Shown: positions 21,994 to 34,208 of the stretch, piece by piece
How positions within the stretch are numbered: the first letter of the stretch is position 1
How the letters are laid out: every line of letters starts with the position of its first letter
Source of the DNA: Neocallimastix lanati (nom. inval.)
Taxonomy: Eukaryota; Neocallimastigomycota; Neocallimastigomycetes; Neocallimastigales; Neocallimastigaceae
Assembly (NCBI GenBank): GCA_016946835.1
Contig: JACVTC010000023.1
Span: 64,001-128,000, forward strand
Length of the DNA stretch: 64,000 nucleotides
Direction: 5' to 3'
Position numbers and translations under genes: made by a program
Notes under the pieces: generated by a model
What the model was told of the DNA's origin: nothing
Seen by the model: only the letters and a program-made list of their open reading frames with translations
Database searches by the model: none

Positions 21994-22425
21994 TATGATT
22001 TAAAAAGTATGAAATTATATTCATTCCTTATTAATTCAGTTCTTAATCGTTGATTTCATTTAATCATTTCATGATTTCTATATATTAACATCTATATAGA
22101 TAATATTAATATATAAATATTTATTTATTTATTTATTTAAATTTTAAAATGAGAAAAAGTTTCTTTTATAAAAAAAAAAAAAAAAAAAAAAAACTTGTGT
22201 TAGGATCAATATAATATATATATATATATATATATTTTAGCCGCAATTATTGAGAACTTTTTAACTTTTTTTATTTAAACAATTTATATTAATAAAATAA
22301 AATAAATAAATATTATTAGTCCAATTAAAACATAATAATATTTTGAATAGTAATGAGAAATAAAAAGTTAATATTTAAAATAAAGGTTATAAATAAATTT
22401 AGAAAAAAAAAAAAAAAAAAAAGAT
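20008..22425. other. AT-rich region of simple repeats, no gene
   Basis: Contains TTTA repeats (about 20137-20192), an inverted repeat around TTTAATGTATATATATATACATTAAA (about 20726-20754), ATTTT pentamers (about 21140-21185), TATATTTATTATT units (about 21310-21400) and a trinucleotide run. No supported gene. Confidence 0.6.
21908..21994. repeat. (ATT)n microsatellite
   Basis: About 29 consecutive ATT/TTA units. Confidence 0.95.
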
Positions 22426-22588
22426 CATATACAAGGAATCTTACCTCTAAGATTATAAGATTTCTGTTTAAAGGAAATTTTTATTCCAGATTAGAGTTTT
22501 GAATTGACAATTTGAAAGAAATTATATGGTCTTCTCCTTCAGAGCCATTGGCCCTACTAGCCTACCTTAATGAATTTTCAGTGTTGAC
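22426..22588. other. Less AT-rich insert bounded by A and T runs
   Basis: About 160 bp with clearly more G and C (for example CTTCAGAGCCATTGGCCCTA), bounded by an A-run on the left and a T-run of about 30 on the right. No frame or known family seen. Probably a fragment of a mobile element. Confidence 0.35.
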
Positions 22589-22591
22589 GTT

Positions 22592-22626
<35 letters not shown>

Positions 22627-23100
22627 AAATCTTATTTATATGATACATATAAATTAATATAGCATGTTTTTTTTTTTTGTTTTTTTTTTGTTTTTTGAAC
22701 ATATATAGTAGATAATATATTACTATTATATTAAAAAATAATAATAAAAAATAAAAAATAAACAAATTAATGTAACACAAAATATTTATTAACTGTTTCA
22801 TATTTATATATATATATATGTTTTTTTTTTTTTATATTTCATCATCCGTATTAATTATGAAATAATGAAAGTTGTAAAATATTTTAAAGTTTATATTAAA
22901 ACTTATATATATTTATATTATATTATATTTTATTTTATTTTATTTTTTCTTCCGAAATATTGAAATATAATTTTTATAAAAATTAATATTAAAGTATAAT
23001 TGTAATTTTTTTTTATTTTTTTTTTTTATTTTTTTTTTTATTTTTGAAATACTAAAATATTTCATCTTTTTAATTATTATATTTATTTATTAACAAAAAT

Positions 23101-23230
23101 ATATATCTATATCTATATCTATATCTATATATATTTATATTTATATATTTATATATTTATATATTGTTATATTGTTATATTGTTATATTAGTATATTAGT
23201 ATATTAGTATATTAGTATATTAGTATATTG
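23101..23230. repeat. Patchwork of short tandem repeats
   Basis: Successive blocks of ATATCT, TTTATATA, TTGTTATA and TTAGTATA units, each three to six times, ending before TGTAACACTAG. Confidence 0.9.
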
Positions 23231-23874
23231 TAACACTAGAATAATTGTATATAATTATGCTCTATACTACTTTGTGCTCTCTAAAGTTTTTTTTATTATA
23301 TTTATTTAGAGTTAAATTTAGTATAAAATAATAGCATTGTGTTTAAGGCTGAAATTGATATGCAAAAAGAGTATAAAGAATAGATTAAGTTTTAAATATT
23401 ATTAAAAGAGATTTTCATATTAATTTTTTTCTTTTTTTTTTTTTTAAATTAAAATTAATTTATATTACTACATAAAAAAAAAAAAAAAAAAAAAAAATTT
23501 CTTGGTTAATAAAGGGAAAAAAAAAATTTTTTTTTTTTTATTAACCAATTAAAATTAATAATTAATTTCATTATTATTTATTATATTTCATGATTTTATG
23601 GGAACTATATCATAAAATATTTGTAACAATAATTAAAAAAAAAAAAAAAAATATAAATAATTAACGGATTTCTCTAATTTATTATTATTTTTTATCATTT
23701 TTGAAGTTAATAAGTTTAAAAAATAATGCTAATAAAAAAGAGGTTTTATTTTTGAAAGAAAAAAAAAGTAAATATCATTTGAATAAAATAAATATTATAT
23801 ATATAAAATCCAAAGTAAAAAAAAAAAAAAAAAATAAAATAAATGAAAATATAACAAAAAAAAAAAAAAAAAAA
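23231..23874. other. 5' region of the seven-helix protein gene
   Basis: No gene. Long A and T runs, including an inverted pair ATTTCTTGGTTAATAA...TTATTAACCAATTA at about 23498-23549. The open frame continues upstream of the ATG as Lys-rich sequence from A-runs, but has no ATG. Confidence 0.5.
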
Positions 23875-25299
23875 ATGCAAACAATAATAGAAAAAGTTGA
23901 AAATGGTGTTCAACCATTACCTTTTGATAGTTATCAAATTATAATTTTTAGCTTTTTTCGTAAAAATCAATTTTTTATATGGACATGCTTAGTTCTTTTA
24001 TTAAATATAAATAAATGGAAAAGACTTGCAATTATTGTTTTATTTTTACATTGGCTTTTAAGAAGTATAGGTGATACCATAAATAATTTTAATAATATAC
24101 TTCCATTACAATTTCCAGAATGGCCACGTAGTAATGAAAGATGGATTTATCCCTTTGGAATTGCAGGGTTTTTTTGGTATGCAAGTGAAATTATTGGAGA
24201 TTGGTATCCATTACTAAGAACCAAAGCTATCATTAGAAATAAAAAAAAAATTAGAATTTTATATTTTATATGTATTACCTATAATATAATCAAAATCATT
24301 CAATTTTACAATGGAATTACATTTATTCCCTTTAGAATAGTGAATGGTGTTCCTACCAGGGAATTTTATAAGGAAGATATGGGAACACATAAATTAAAAT
24401 ATTGGGGTAATAATATTACTCAATTAATAATAAGTTTAGTTTATGATATTACCGTAATTACTACCTTAAAATCTCAAGTATTCAATAAGATGAATAAAGA
24501 AGTTAGAAATAAAAGTAAATTTTTAACAAAATTTAAATTCGTATCAGAATATCGAATTATTTTTTCGATGATAGCGACCATCTTAGCCTTTCCATTTTTA
24601 CTTGGTTTTGGTTTTTTATGTGTCAAACAGATAGATAATATTCCTGATGTGGAAGCGGACTTTATAAGACAGTGTGTTCTCAATGTGAACTATACCTTAA
24701 TGTATATTGATCAAATTTTACTTCATTTCTTTGTAGAAAGTAATAATAATAATAATAATAATAATAAAAATAAAAGATTACTAAATTCTCAACCACATTA
24801 CCTCAATTTAGAATATTCCCATTCGGATACTTATGATTTTAATGGAAAAAGCAATTCATATAATACATCGTCCCTATCTAAATATAAATATTTACAATTA
24901 GAAAAAAATAATAATGATCGTGATGATGAAACATTAAATAATACTACTACCGAATTATCAATAATTAAATTTAATAATAATACTTTTGAAAGATCAGCAC
25001 CCCCGTCAATAAGTCCAACCTCATCAAAATCTATATCAAATATTAATCCTATTATTAATTACTATAACTCAGAGAACGAGTATTACAGCAACAATAATTA
25101 TCATTATAATGATAGGAATGGAAAACCTACCAGTCAAGATTATATGAAGGAAGAGTATAATAATTACAGTAATAATGATAGGAATGGAAAACTTACCAGT
25201 AAAGATTATTTTAATAATATAAGTCATTCTTATTATAATTATAACAATGAACGTAACAACACTTTAAATAAAAGCAAAATATATTATTACGGTAACTAA
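23875..25299 (+). CDS. Predicted seven-helix membrane protein with Asn-rich tail
   Basis: I do not recognise a characterised family. The ATG at 23875 is chosen because upstream in-frame sequence is poly-Lys from A-runs and reaches 23701 only by using TTG. The resulting 474-residue protein has seven hydrophobic segments at about 33-46, 50-65, 92-108, 126-145, 180-198, 227-250 and 268-287. Between segments 2 and 3 is a Trp-rich loop (PEWPRSNERWIYP), followed by WYASEIIGDWYP. Residues about 290-474 are Asn/Ser/Tyr-rich and probably cytoplasmic, with two near-copies of NDRNGK(P/L)TS(Q/K)DY. The seven segments and long tail resemble receptor topology, but no GPCR class motif is seen; a transporter-like protein is equally possible. 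It appears to be a single exon. Confidence 0.75.
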   Translation: MQTIIEKVENGVQPLPFDSYQIIIFSFFRKNQFFIWTCLVLLLNINKWKRLAIIVLFLHWLLRSIGDTINNFNNILPLQFPEWPRSNERWIYPFGIAGFFWYASEIIGDWYPLLRTKAIIRNKKKIRILYFICITYNIIKIIQFYNGITFIPFRIVNGVPTREFYKEDMGTHKLKYWGNNITQLIISLVYDITVITTLKSQVFNKMNKEVRNKSKFLTKFKFVSEYRIIFSMIATILAFPFLLGFGFLCVKQIDNIPDVEADFIRQCVLNVNYTLMYIDQILLHFFVESNNNNNNNNKNKRLLNSQPHYLNLEYSHSDTYDFNGKSNSYNTSSLSKYKYLQLEKNNNDRDDETLNNTTTELSIIKFNNNTFERSAPPSISPTSSKSISNINPIINYYNSENEYYSNNNYHYNDRNGKPTSQDYMKEEYNNYSNNDRNGKLTSKDYFNNISHSYYNYNNERNNTLNKSKIYYYGN

Positions 25300-26636
25300 T
25301 AAAATTTAAAACAAAAAAAAAAAAAATAACCAAACAAAACCAAACAAAAAACCAAACAAAAACAAAACAAAAAACAAAACAAAAACAAAAACAAAAAAAC
25401 ATATTTTTATAAATATATATTTATATGTATTAGTTAAATAGTATAACTGATTATAGATACTATAGAATTATGTGTATAGAATAATATTAAATAAATTTTA
25501 TTAAAGTTATTTAATTTAAAAGGAAAATGAAATATAATTACTTTTTTTTTTTTTTTTTTTTTATAATTATTTAATTTTATATTACTTTATTTTATTTTAA
25601 TATTATTGTAACGAATATAAAAAATATATATATATATTTAAAAGATAGGAAGGATAAAAGAAATCATAATATTATTGCATAAAAAAGCAATTTAATTATT
25701 AATTAATCACATTTTACTTAATTTATTATATTAATTATAATATTATTATTTTTATACTTTTTTTTTTTTTTTTTTTAATAGAAATTCAATTAAAATATTA
25801 TATATTTATGTTATATAGATTTTAAATTATGTAGTTAATTATTTTATAATGTATATTTAATACACACAATTATTTAATAATATATATATAATACAAAATT
25901 GAGCTTTTTTTTTTTTTTTTTTGTTATATACCTTTAAAAATATAAAAATACTATAATAAATGATTAAAAAATTATTTTATAAAATTTATCTTTTGAATAT
26001 TTCTTTTCTAATAAAAATTTATTTTACCAATTTATTGTTTCTTAATATTCTTTTATTATTATATTTTTAATTTATTTTCTTTTATAATTTTTTTAAAAAC
26101 ATTAATAAAATAAAAAAATATATATATATATATTAATATATATTAAAAGACGTAAAAATATGAAAAATTTTTATTATTAATACATAAACATGTAAATAAA
26201 TAAAAAATTAACAATGAATAATAAATAATAAATAATATATAATTTATAATATATAATATATAATAAATAATTGAATAATAAATAATAAATAATAAATAAT
26301 AAACAATTGAATAATAAAATAATTGAATAATAAAGAATAAAAAAGTAAATTAATAAATAAATTGGAAAGATGTTTTTTTTTTTCAATTAAAATAAAATGA
26401 ATTTTTAATTTAAATTGTTATATATTAACATATTAATTTATAAGTGTTATGAAATAACTAAATATTAAAATTTTATACTTGTAAGATATTAAGGAGTTTT
26501 GTACTACTACATTTTTAATAATCAAGTATATAATATATAATATATATTTGTTAAACCTATATTAAAATAATAATAAACTTCTTATCGATACATACTAGAA
26601 ACAAGATCCTTATTTTTAACAATAGGAAATACAAAT

Positions 26637-26667
<31 letters not shown>

Positions 26668-26919
26668 TCTTTATAATTTGATTATTACATTAATTATTCC
26701 TTTATTAATGTAATCATCAACTATAATTATGTTAAAATTTATTAATTCGAAAATCTATTTTAATTGGTACGGTATTGTTATCAATATAATATAAATAATA
26801 TAAATATAAATATAATATTATATTATTAAATTAGAAGTTCTAAAATTTTATTTTTATTTTTATTTTTTTTTTATTTTAATTTTGTTTCTTATTTTTTATA
26901 GTAAAATTTTATTTTATTA

Positions 26920-26953
<34 letters not shown>

Positions 26954-27475
26954 TTTTGGTTTTTTATTTTTTATAGAAAAATAAGTTTATATAATTTTTT
27001 GGTGTAATTACAATTCCTATATATATAGGAATTTTAGTAGACTTTCGAAAGATATTACATTTTTTTTTATAATAATTATAAAAATATTTATTTTTAAGAC
27101 TTGCGATTTCGTTATTTTTATATCAATATAACAACTTTCTATTTCATTTTTCTTTTTTATGTATTAATATTCTTTTTCTTTTTTCTTCATTGTTTTTTTG
27201 TGTATCAATCAAAAAAAAAAATAATTAACTACTAAATGACAAATGGTTAGTTAATCCTCTAAACTGACTATCTATATATGGTTCATAAGATACAAAAAAA
27301 AAAAAATTTTTTTCTTCTTTCTCATCTAAACTACCATTCATATGGAATAAAAAAAATTATTAGCTATAAAATAACAATAATAATAATAATAATAATAATA
27401 ATAACTAATTAAATTTTTAAATAATAAAACAATGATAAAAAATTAATATCTCTTTTTTTTTTATTATTATTTTTA

Positions 27476-27490
<15 letters not shown>
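25300..27490. other. AT-rich intergenic, no gene
   Basis: Starts with an A/C repeat of AACCAAAC and AACAAAAC units (about 25309-25400) just after the stop codon, probably in the 3' UTR. Also A/T runs, and a perfect 22-bp palindrome of AATTCCTATAT arms at 27012-27033. Confidence 0.6.
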
Positions 27491-27520
<30 letters not shown>

Positions 27521-27784
27521 ATAAAAATTATTTTAAAATATTTTAATAATATTATATTCATATTAATATTATATAAATAACTTTTTATTACATATATATA
27601 TTCCTGTAGTAATAGTAAATTATATTTTTTTTTTTTCTTTTCTTTTTTTTTAATAATTAATTAAATAATAAAAAAATTTAGTTTAAAAAAAAAATCTTTA
27701 AATATAAATATAAATTTACATTCAAATTTATATTTTAAGTTTTTTATTTTTCTTTTTTTTTTCTAAAAAAATAAAAAAAATAAA

Positions 27785-27823
<39 letters not shown>

Positions 27824-28020
27824 ATATAAAATAAATTTTTATTATAATAACTAATAAAATATATATATATATATAATACAATTAAAACATTAAATGAAAA
27901 AAAAAAAAAGTACAATTTACTATTACTACAAGAAAATAAAATTATATATATATATGTGTAATAAAAAGTTATTTATATAATATTAATAGTTTTTATATTT
28001 TAAAATAATTTTTATCCATT
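27521..28020. mobile_element. Foldback (MITE-like) element, ~110 bp arms
   Basis: 27521-27635 and 27905-28020 are inverted copies, sharing TAAAAATTATTTTAAAATAT, TATTAATATTATATAAATAA, CTTTTTATTACA and TGTAGTAATAGTAAATT in order. A ~270 bp loop of A/T runs lies between them. Each arm abuts a T-run/A-run junction that may extend the inverted repeat. No coding sequence. Confidence 0.6.
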
Positions 28021-28189
28021 TTTTTTTTAAAAAAAAAAAAAAAAATTAGAAAAATTAAAATAAAGGAAATCATTCATTGTTTTATGATTTAAAAATTTTA
28101 GTAGTTTTTATTGGTTATTATTATTACTATTGTTACTATAGTTATTCGTTTTAGATAACTCTTGACTTGAAAGATAAAGGGTTAAGTAA

Positions 28190-30255
28190 TTATTATTGAT
28201 AAATCAGGAAACTTCTTTCTTCTTGTACTGCTAAGCTTTCGCATTTATTGATACCAAATTGTATTTCATTATTTCTAGCTCGCTTACTGATGAATTTTAA
28301 CAACTTCTTAAGTTGAGATCTTGTTGAAGCACATAAACACAATGTTATCGACAAAGAGACCTCCATAGCAGCATTTATCACCAATAGAGATTTCATATTT
28401 ATTACAATTATTAAAACATGTCATGTCATTAATGAACAAGTTAAATAAATTTGGTGAGAGGGGACAAACTTGACGAATACCTTTCTTAATACTAAATGAT
28501 TCCGATAATTGTCCATCAACCCTTACACAAGCCTTCGAAGATAAGTATAAGTTTTCAATAAATTTATAGCACTTACCTCTAATCATTAAGTTATGAATGA
28601 ATCTTTATTAAAACATTATAAACGGGAGAACTGAGTCATACACCTTTTTTTAAGGACCAAAAAAAAGCAAGGTAAGTATCGTTATTTTCAAGTTTTCATC
28701 TCTAGAATATAATTCTTAATGAAATATAAAGACTTCTGCATTCTTCGCTCTTACCTGATCCAAATTATTCATGTTTAATTAATCATTTATCAATTCTACA
28801 TTTAGAGATTTAATTAACAATGATTTTTTTTTTCCATAATTTTTAATCCATTATTAATAAGAGAGATACCACGATAGTTATTGCAATCTGATGAATCATC
28901 CCTTTTTATGAATAGAAACTACCGATACGTTATTACATGATTTTGGAATATCATCATTCTAAATACGATTGATTAAGGTTTTAAGAAATTTAAAAGTCAG
29001 CTGAAATATAACTTATAATTTTCATTAGATTCTTCTGAATCATTCTTTACCAAGGAATCAAAGCTTTGAAAGAATTCCCTTGGAATACCATCAGGACCCA
29101 CAACCTTTAAAGTTAGGAGTAGATGAGATAGCTTCCCTAATTTCTTCATGACTAATATCTTGATTAATTTTCCCATTCTCGTGGCCTTGGAATTCCAAAA
29201 TTCCTAAGTGCATTAAAATCTTTCCAGAAATCTTTAGATAGACGATAATCTGAAGAATCCAACCTTAGGAATTTATAATGAGCATGCCAAGCTTCTAATT
29301 TTTTCATCTGATGAAGAAACAGGTCCATTATTACTGTTTTTAATAGGATGAGAGAACCGTGAAAGATTGATTATTATTTTTTTTTTTCATTCTTTTTTGA
29401 CCCATTTTCATACTTTCCTATTATCATTTTTAAGAGCCAACGAACATCTAATTTTAATCCAATATAAATTATTTTTTTTTTCTTAAATTCGTTACATTTT
29501 TTATGAATTGATTCATAGAGTCTGTTATGCGAGTCAACAATTTTAGTAAATTCAATGGAAACACTTGCAGAATTGTCACCTTTGATTTGTTTATATTTTA
29601 TATGCTTTACCTTTTGAAGACAATAAAATTTGGAAGGGGGACATTCTAAACATCGCTTTTTCTGATTTCTGTTGACAATATATAATTAATAAATCCTTGG
29701 CAATAGAATTAATAGTGTTGATGAAACTTTCAGAGAATACATATCGGACTTGTAATGAGTGTTTCTTACTGGGAATAAAGACATTATCTACATATTGGGA
29801 GCATTGAATTCATGATTGGCATTCATAACATTTACTAAATTAGTTGAACTAAGATTAGCTGAGTTTGTATTATTGGATGGGTTATTAGATATTGAATCTT
29901 GTTTTAAATGCTGAAAAGAAATCTTAGGATTCCATTTGGAACATCTACAATATGAAATTTTTAACTCCTGATTATTGCTTTTTTCAAAATACTTTTTTCA
30001 AATTTTTTGAGTGGTTGAAATTTGGAGTGTATACTTTAATCCTGAAGAAACTATCATTAAATTTAGAAATTCTTTTCATTGATAAAATATTATCCTTAAA
30101 TTTTTTCTTTTTTTTTTTTTATCTAGAATGAATAAATTTCTTTCATTTTAGCATTGGTCCATGAATGTATACCATGGATAAAAATCAACCTTGAGTTGTC
30201 AACAGATGTTTTCATAACAGCGAGAATCCCGGTGTGAAATATCTTTTCCATAATG
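28190..30255 (-). pseudogene. Decayed LINE (non-LTR retrotransposon) with reverse transcriptase
   Basis: Read on the minus strand from high to low coordinates, short frames in changing phase give recognisable LINE reverse-transcriptase blocks: KVVGPDGIPREFFQSF (about 29100-29050), IPKSCNNVSVVSIHKK then DSSDCNNYRGISLINN (about 28960-28845), IRGKCYKFIENLYLSS with IKKGIRQVCPLSPNLFNLF (28586-28400), and GLFVDNIVF (about 28340), where the catalytic [YF]ADD box has become FVDN. A frameshift follows, then LKKLLKFISKRA...INKCESLAV (28300-28200). Upstream fragments such as NVFIPSKKHSLQVRYVF (about 29770) belong to the pre-RT region. Many stops and frameshifts; inactive. Confidence 0.8.
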
Positions 30256-30462
30256 AACTATAAATTACAAATAGATAAAAATGAAAATAATATAAACTAA
30301 AAATGCTAAATACTAAATATAAATATAAATATAAAATAAAAAAAAAATATTAAAAAAAAAAAATAATTATATAGAAAAACTAAAAAAAAAAAAAAAAAAA
30401 TTAAAATAATATGAAGTTTTTTCTTTTCATTGTTTTTTAATAATTATTTAAATAAGATAAAC

Positions 30463-30502
<40 letters not shown>

Positions 30503-30811
30503 GAATTGCTATTGTTAATAAAAAATTTTTTAAATCTTTTGAATTTTTTTTTTTTTTTTTTGATTTTCTATTGGATTAATAAAGCTCTGATTAATGGGAA
30601 ATAATTTTCGGTAAAGTAATCTAATCATATATAAACTAAAATGAAAATATAATTAAAATGTTAGTAGTGAAAGAGGATGAGAAGATTCCCATCCTTTAAA
30701 TAAATTCATAAAACATAAGTTTTGGGGTAAATCAATCTCCTACATTTCCATTTTACAATAGCTACATGAGTTTAAATAATACTATAGAAAAATACATATA
30801 TAAAATAATGC

Positions 30812-30852
<41 letters not shown>

Positions 30853-31084
30853 AAAAAAAAATAAAACATCAGATTCACTTTTTTCAGTTTTCCAATATTC
30901 CATATCTTTTTCTCTTCGTACTAGAAGCCACTTTAAAAAAAAAAAAAAAAAGGATAATCATCGATGATCATCAGAATTACAGAAAAACTGTAATTAATAC
31001 ACTTAATATAAAGCTATTCCTTTTTCTATCAACCCTCCATGGACCTGAAAAAAAAAAACAGTACAAATTATTGGGGGAAATTCA
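30256..31084. other. A/T runs and unassigned relic sequence
   Basis: Two T-runs (about 30463-30500 and 30547-30560) and an A-run (about 30820-30850) separate stretches of ordinary composition that may be further LINE debris. No frame supported. Confidence 0.4.
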
Positions 31085-31265
31085 CGGAAAAGAAAACATT
31101 TTAGAAAATCAATGTTCCAATCGAGGATTACTATTTTTTCTATAACAACATGGACATTCATTGTTCTGGACAGTCGTCTTCAATCATTTTGGCAGCTTTG
31201 GCAACACGAGTATCGAACTAATATCCACATCTGGCACGAAGTATTCATCGGAAACCAATGCTATA
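31085..31265 (-). pseudogene. Fragment of a LINE C-terminal cysteine region
   Basis: On the minus strand FDTRVAKAAKMIEDDCPEQ is followed, after a frameshift, by CPCCYRKNSNPRLEH and a stop where Trp is expected. CPCC followed by a Glu-His pair is the usual cysteine-rich end of LINE reverse transcriptases. It lies upstream of the RT blocks of the neighbouring LINE, so it belongs to another copy or to a rearranged one. Confidence 0.5.
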
Positions 31266-31346
31266 TTCAGGATATTTAAAGTTGAACCTAAGAAGTAAAA
31301 TTAAACTTTGACTATTTCAGCTTATTCATTTAAAACAAAAATAAAA

Positions 31347-31692
31347 AATAAAATAAAATAAAATAAAATAAAATAAAATAAAATAAAATAAAATAAAATA
31401 AAATAAAATAAAATAAAATAAAATAAATAGTAGAATATTAAATATAAGTACAGATTGAATAAAATAAAATAAAATAAAATAAAATAAAATAAAATAAAAT
31501 AAAATAAATAGTAGAATATTAAATATAAGTACAGATTGAATAAAATAAAATAAAATAAAATAAAATAAAATAAAATAAAATAAAATAAAATAAAATAAAA
31601 TAAAATAAAATAAAATAAAATAAAATAAAATAAAATAAAATAAAATAAAATAAAATAAAATAAAATAAAATAAAATAAAATAAAATAAAATA
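31347..31692. repeat. Compound pentanucleotide satellite, array 1
   Basis: Runs of AAATA pentamers with two embedded 30-nt units (starts 31428 and 31509) that begin TAGTAGAATA and end GTACAGATTG. Same composition as the array at 37371-39446. Confidence 0.95.
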
Positions 31693-32010
31693 TAAAATTT
31701 TTATCATCACTGCCAATCCTTTGAATCCTTTTTTTAAAAAAAAAAAAGAATAGCCATAAATGAAATTAAATAAAATAAAAAAAGTACTTTCTTTTTTTTT
31801 TTTTTTTTTTTGTTATACATTTTTAAAAAAAAAAAAAAAATAGAAATTAAAATAGAATAAGATTTATTTATTTATATATATATTTATTTATTTATTTATT
31901 TATTTATTTATTTTTTTATCATATAATAATGTATATATTTGATATAAAATAAAAAATAAAAACTTTAATTATAATATATTATTTTAATTATTACATAAAA
32001 TAAATTAATA

Positions 32011-32058
32011 AATCATTTGACTAATCATTTGACTAATCATTTGACTAATCATTTGATT
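32011..32058. repeat. 12-bp direct repeat, four copies
   Basis: AATCATTTGACT in four head-to-tail copies; the last has one change (GATT). Confidence 0.9.
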
Positions 32059-32074
32059 AATTCTCAAGTGTTAA

Positions 32075-32204
32075 TTTTCGAAAGTTGCATTTTCCTAAAT
32101 TTTCATTTTTTATTTTATTTATATTATTATTAAATTTATTATTTATTTATTTTATTATTTATTTATCTATTTATTAAAATTTTGCTAAATGCGACTTTTC
32201 GAAA
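32075..32204. mobile_element. Small foldback element related to the 437-1163 element
   Basis: The left arm TTTTCGAAAGTTGCATTTTC pairs with the right arm, which on the minus strand reads TTTTCGAAAAGTCGCATTTA. GTTGCATTT(T/C)CC(T/C)(C/A)AAATT also occurs in the inner right arm of the element at 437-1163, so the two may belong to one family. Confidence 0.45.
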
Positions 32205-32827
32205 AAAAAAAAAATTTTTTTTTATAAGAATTTTCTAAAATTCAACTTTTCAGAAATGAAATTTTTTACAAATTCTCATTTTTATCATTTATGAATTTGT
32301 TTCACGTGATTGTTAATAAATGTATTTTATTACATAATATATATCATTTACTTCAAAATATAGTTTCAGTTTCTTTTTTTTTTTTATTGAAAAAAACTAT
32401 TTTTTAGCCAAATTTTATGTGTTGACCCTATATTTTGTCACCCAGTCAATGGACAATTTTAAAAATAAATATTTTAATTTATTCTTTCTTTCTTTCTTTT
32501 ATTTATTTATTTAATTATTTATTTATTTATTTACTTATTTATTTAATTATTTCATTATTTAATTATTATTTAAACATTTAATTATTTAATTATTTAATTA
32601 TTTATTTAATTATTTATTTCATTATTTTAATTATTTAATAACTTTTATTATATTTTAAATAATGAAATAATGAAATAATTAAATAATTTTCATTACAGGA
32701 AGAAATGAAGAGAAGAAAATTCTATTCTTATTTTATATTCCACTATTCCATTTTATTTTATTCTATCCATACTTTTTCTTATCTAATATTCTTCTAATAT
32801 TTTACTATTTTATTTTATTTTAATTTA

Positions 32828-32866
<39 letters not shown>

Positions 32867-33007
32867 AAAGATGATTAAGTAAGTTAGTCTTTTGAATAAA
32901 GTTTTTTTTTTTTCTTTTCTGGTTTAAATAAAGTTTTCAACTTTACATAATAAAATTTGTGGTTTTATTAAAAGCTTCAAAATATAAAAAAGAAGAAGAG
33001 TTATTAC

Positions 33008-33045
<38 letters not shown>

Positions 33046-33311
33046 AAAAAATAATTTTTTTTTTTCTTTTCTTTTCTTTTCTTAAAATTATTTTATTAAT
33101 TATTTTATTAAATAAAACCACAAATTAACATCAATGAATGCATCATCAGCATAAATAATAAACATCATATTTAAATAAATTTTTTATTTTTTATTTTTTT
33201 TTTATTTTTTTATTTTTATTTTTTTTTTTATTTTTTTTTTTTTTATTTTTTCAATAGTAATAACAAAAAATTTTTCTTATTATATTTTAAAATAATATTG
33301 TTAATAGGGAT

Positions 33312-33351
<40 letters not shown>

Positions 33352-33775
33352 TAAAAATATTTATATTTATAATACTAAAAAGACATAAAATATCAATAAA
33401 ATATTTTTGTATTTTTTTTTTTTTTTGTATTTTAAATATGTACACTTTAAATAGTTATATAAATTCAAAATTAATTATTGTTAGTTAATTATTTCTTCTC
33501 TTTTTTTTAATAATAATTAATAATCAGGCATGAACATTAAATCAAACACAGTAAGACAACAGCCCTTATTTTCAATGGTTCTTTTTTTTTTTTTTTTTTT
33601 GTATCAATGATTATTATTTTTTTTTTAATAGTAACAATAATTCTTTTATTATTATTATTATTATTGTTATTATTATTTATTTATTTATTATTTATTTTAT
33701 TTTTATTTTATTTTTAACTACTTTTTTTTTTATTATTTAATTATTAAATATATATATATATATATAAAAATAAAA

Positions 33776-33812
<37 letters not shown>

Positions 33813-33836
33813 AATAATTTAATTTTTTATTAATTT

Positions 33837-34177
33837 TCACATTATTACTATTAACATGATGATCAAAGTAATTATACTTTTAAATGAAATATATTTATAT
33901 GCTATTGTTTTTATACTTGAACTATTTTTATTTAATAATTTTTCCTCTTCAACAGTTCTATCCATATTCATTCTTATGTCATTAATTTCCTCATCAGTAC
34001 AGAGAGTATAATTAAATTCATCTCTTTCTAATTTTTTACCGAAAATTTCATCACAAGCATCTTTTTCATAGCATAAAATATTAGTATCATATAATCTGCA
34101 ATTATTTATAGTATTATTATCTTCTAATTTTATAATTTTTGCTTTTAGCTGTTGATTATTCGATATATCACTTTGAA

Positions 34178-34208
<31 letters not shown>

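Larger units (their letters stand above)
31693..33836. other. AT-rich intergenic with small inverted repeats
   Basis: No gene. Contains the 12-bp repeat and foldback listed separately, a short inverted pair TTTGTGGTTTTATTAA...TTAAATAAAACCACAAA (about 32950 and 33105), TTTA repeats, and long A and T runs. Confidence 0.5.

Noticed and set aside
23701-23874. N-terminal extension of the seven-helix protein
   Set aside because: It would start at TTG and consists mostly of Lys from A-runs; the ATG at 23875 directly precedes well-formed protein.
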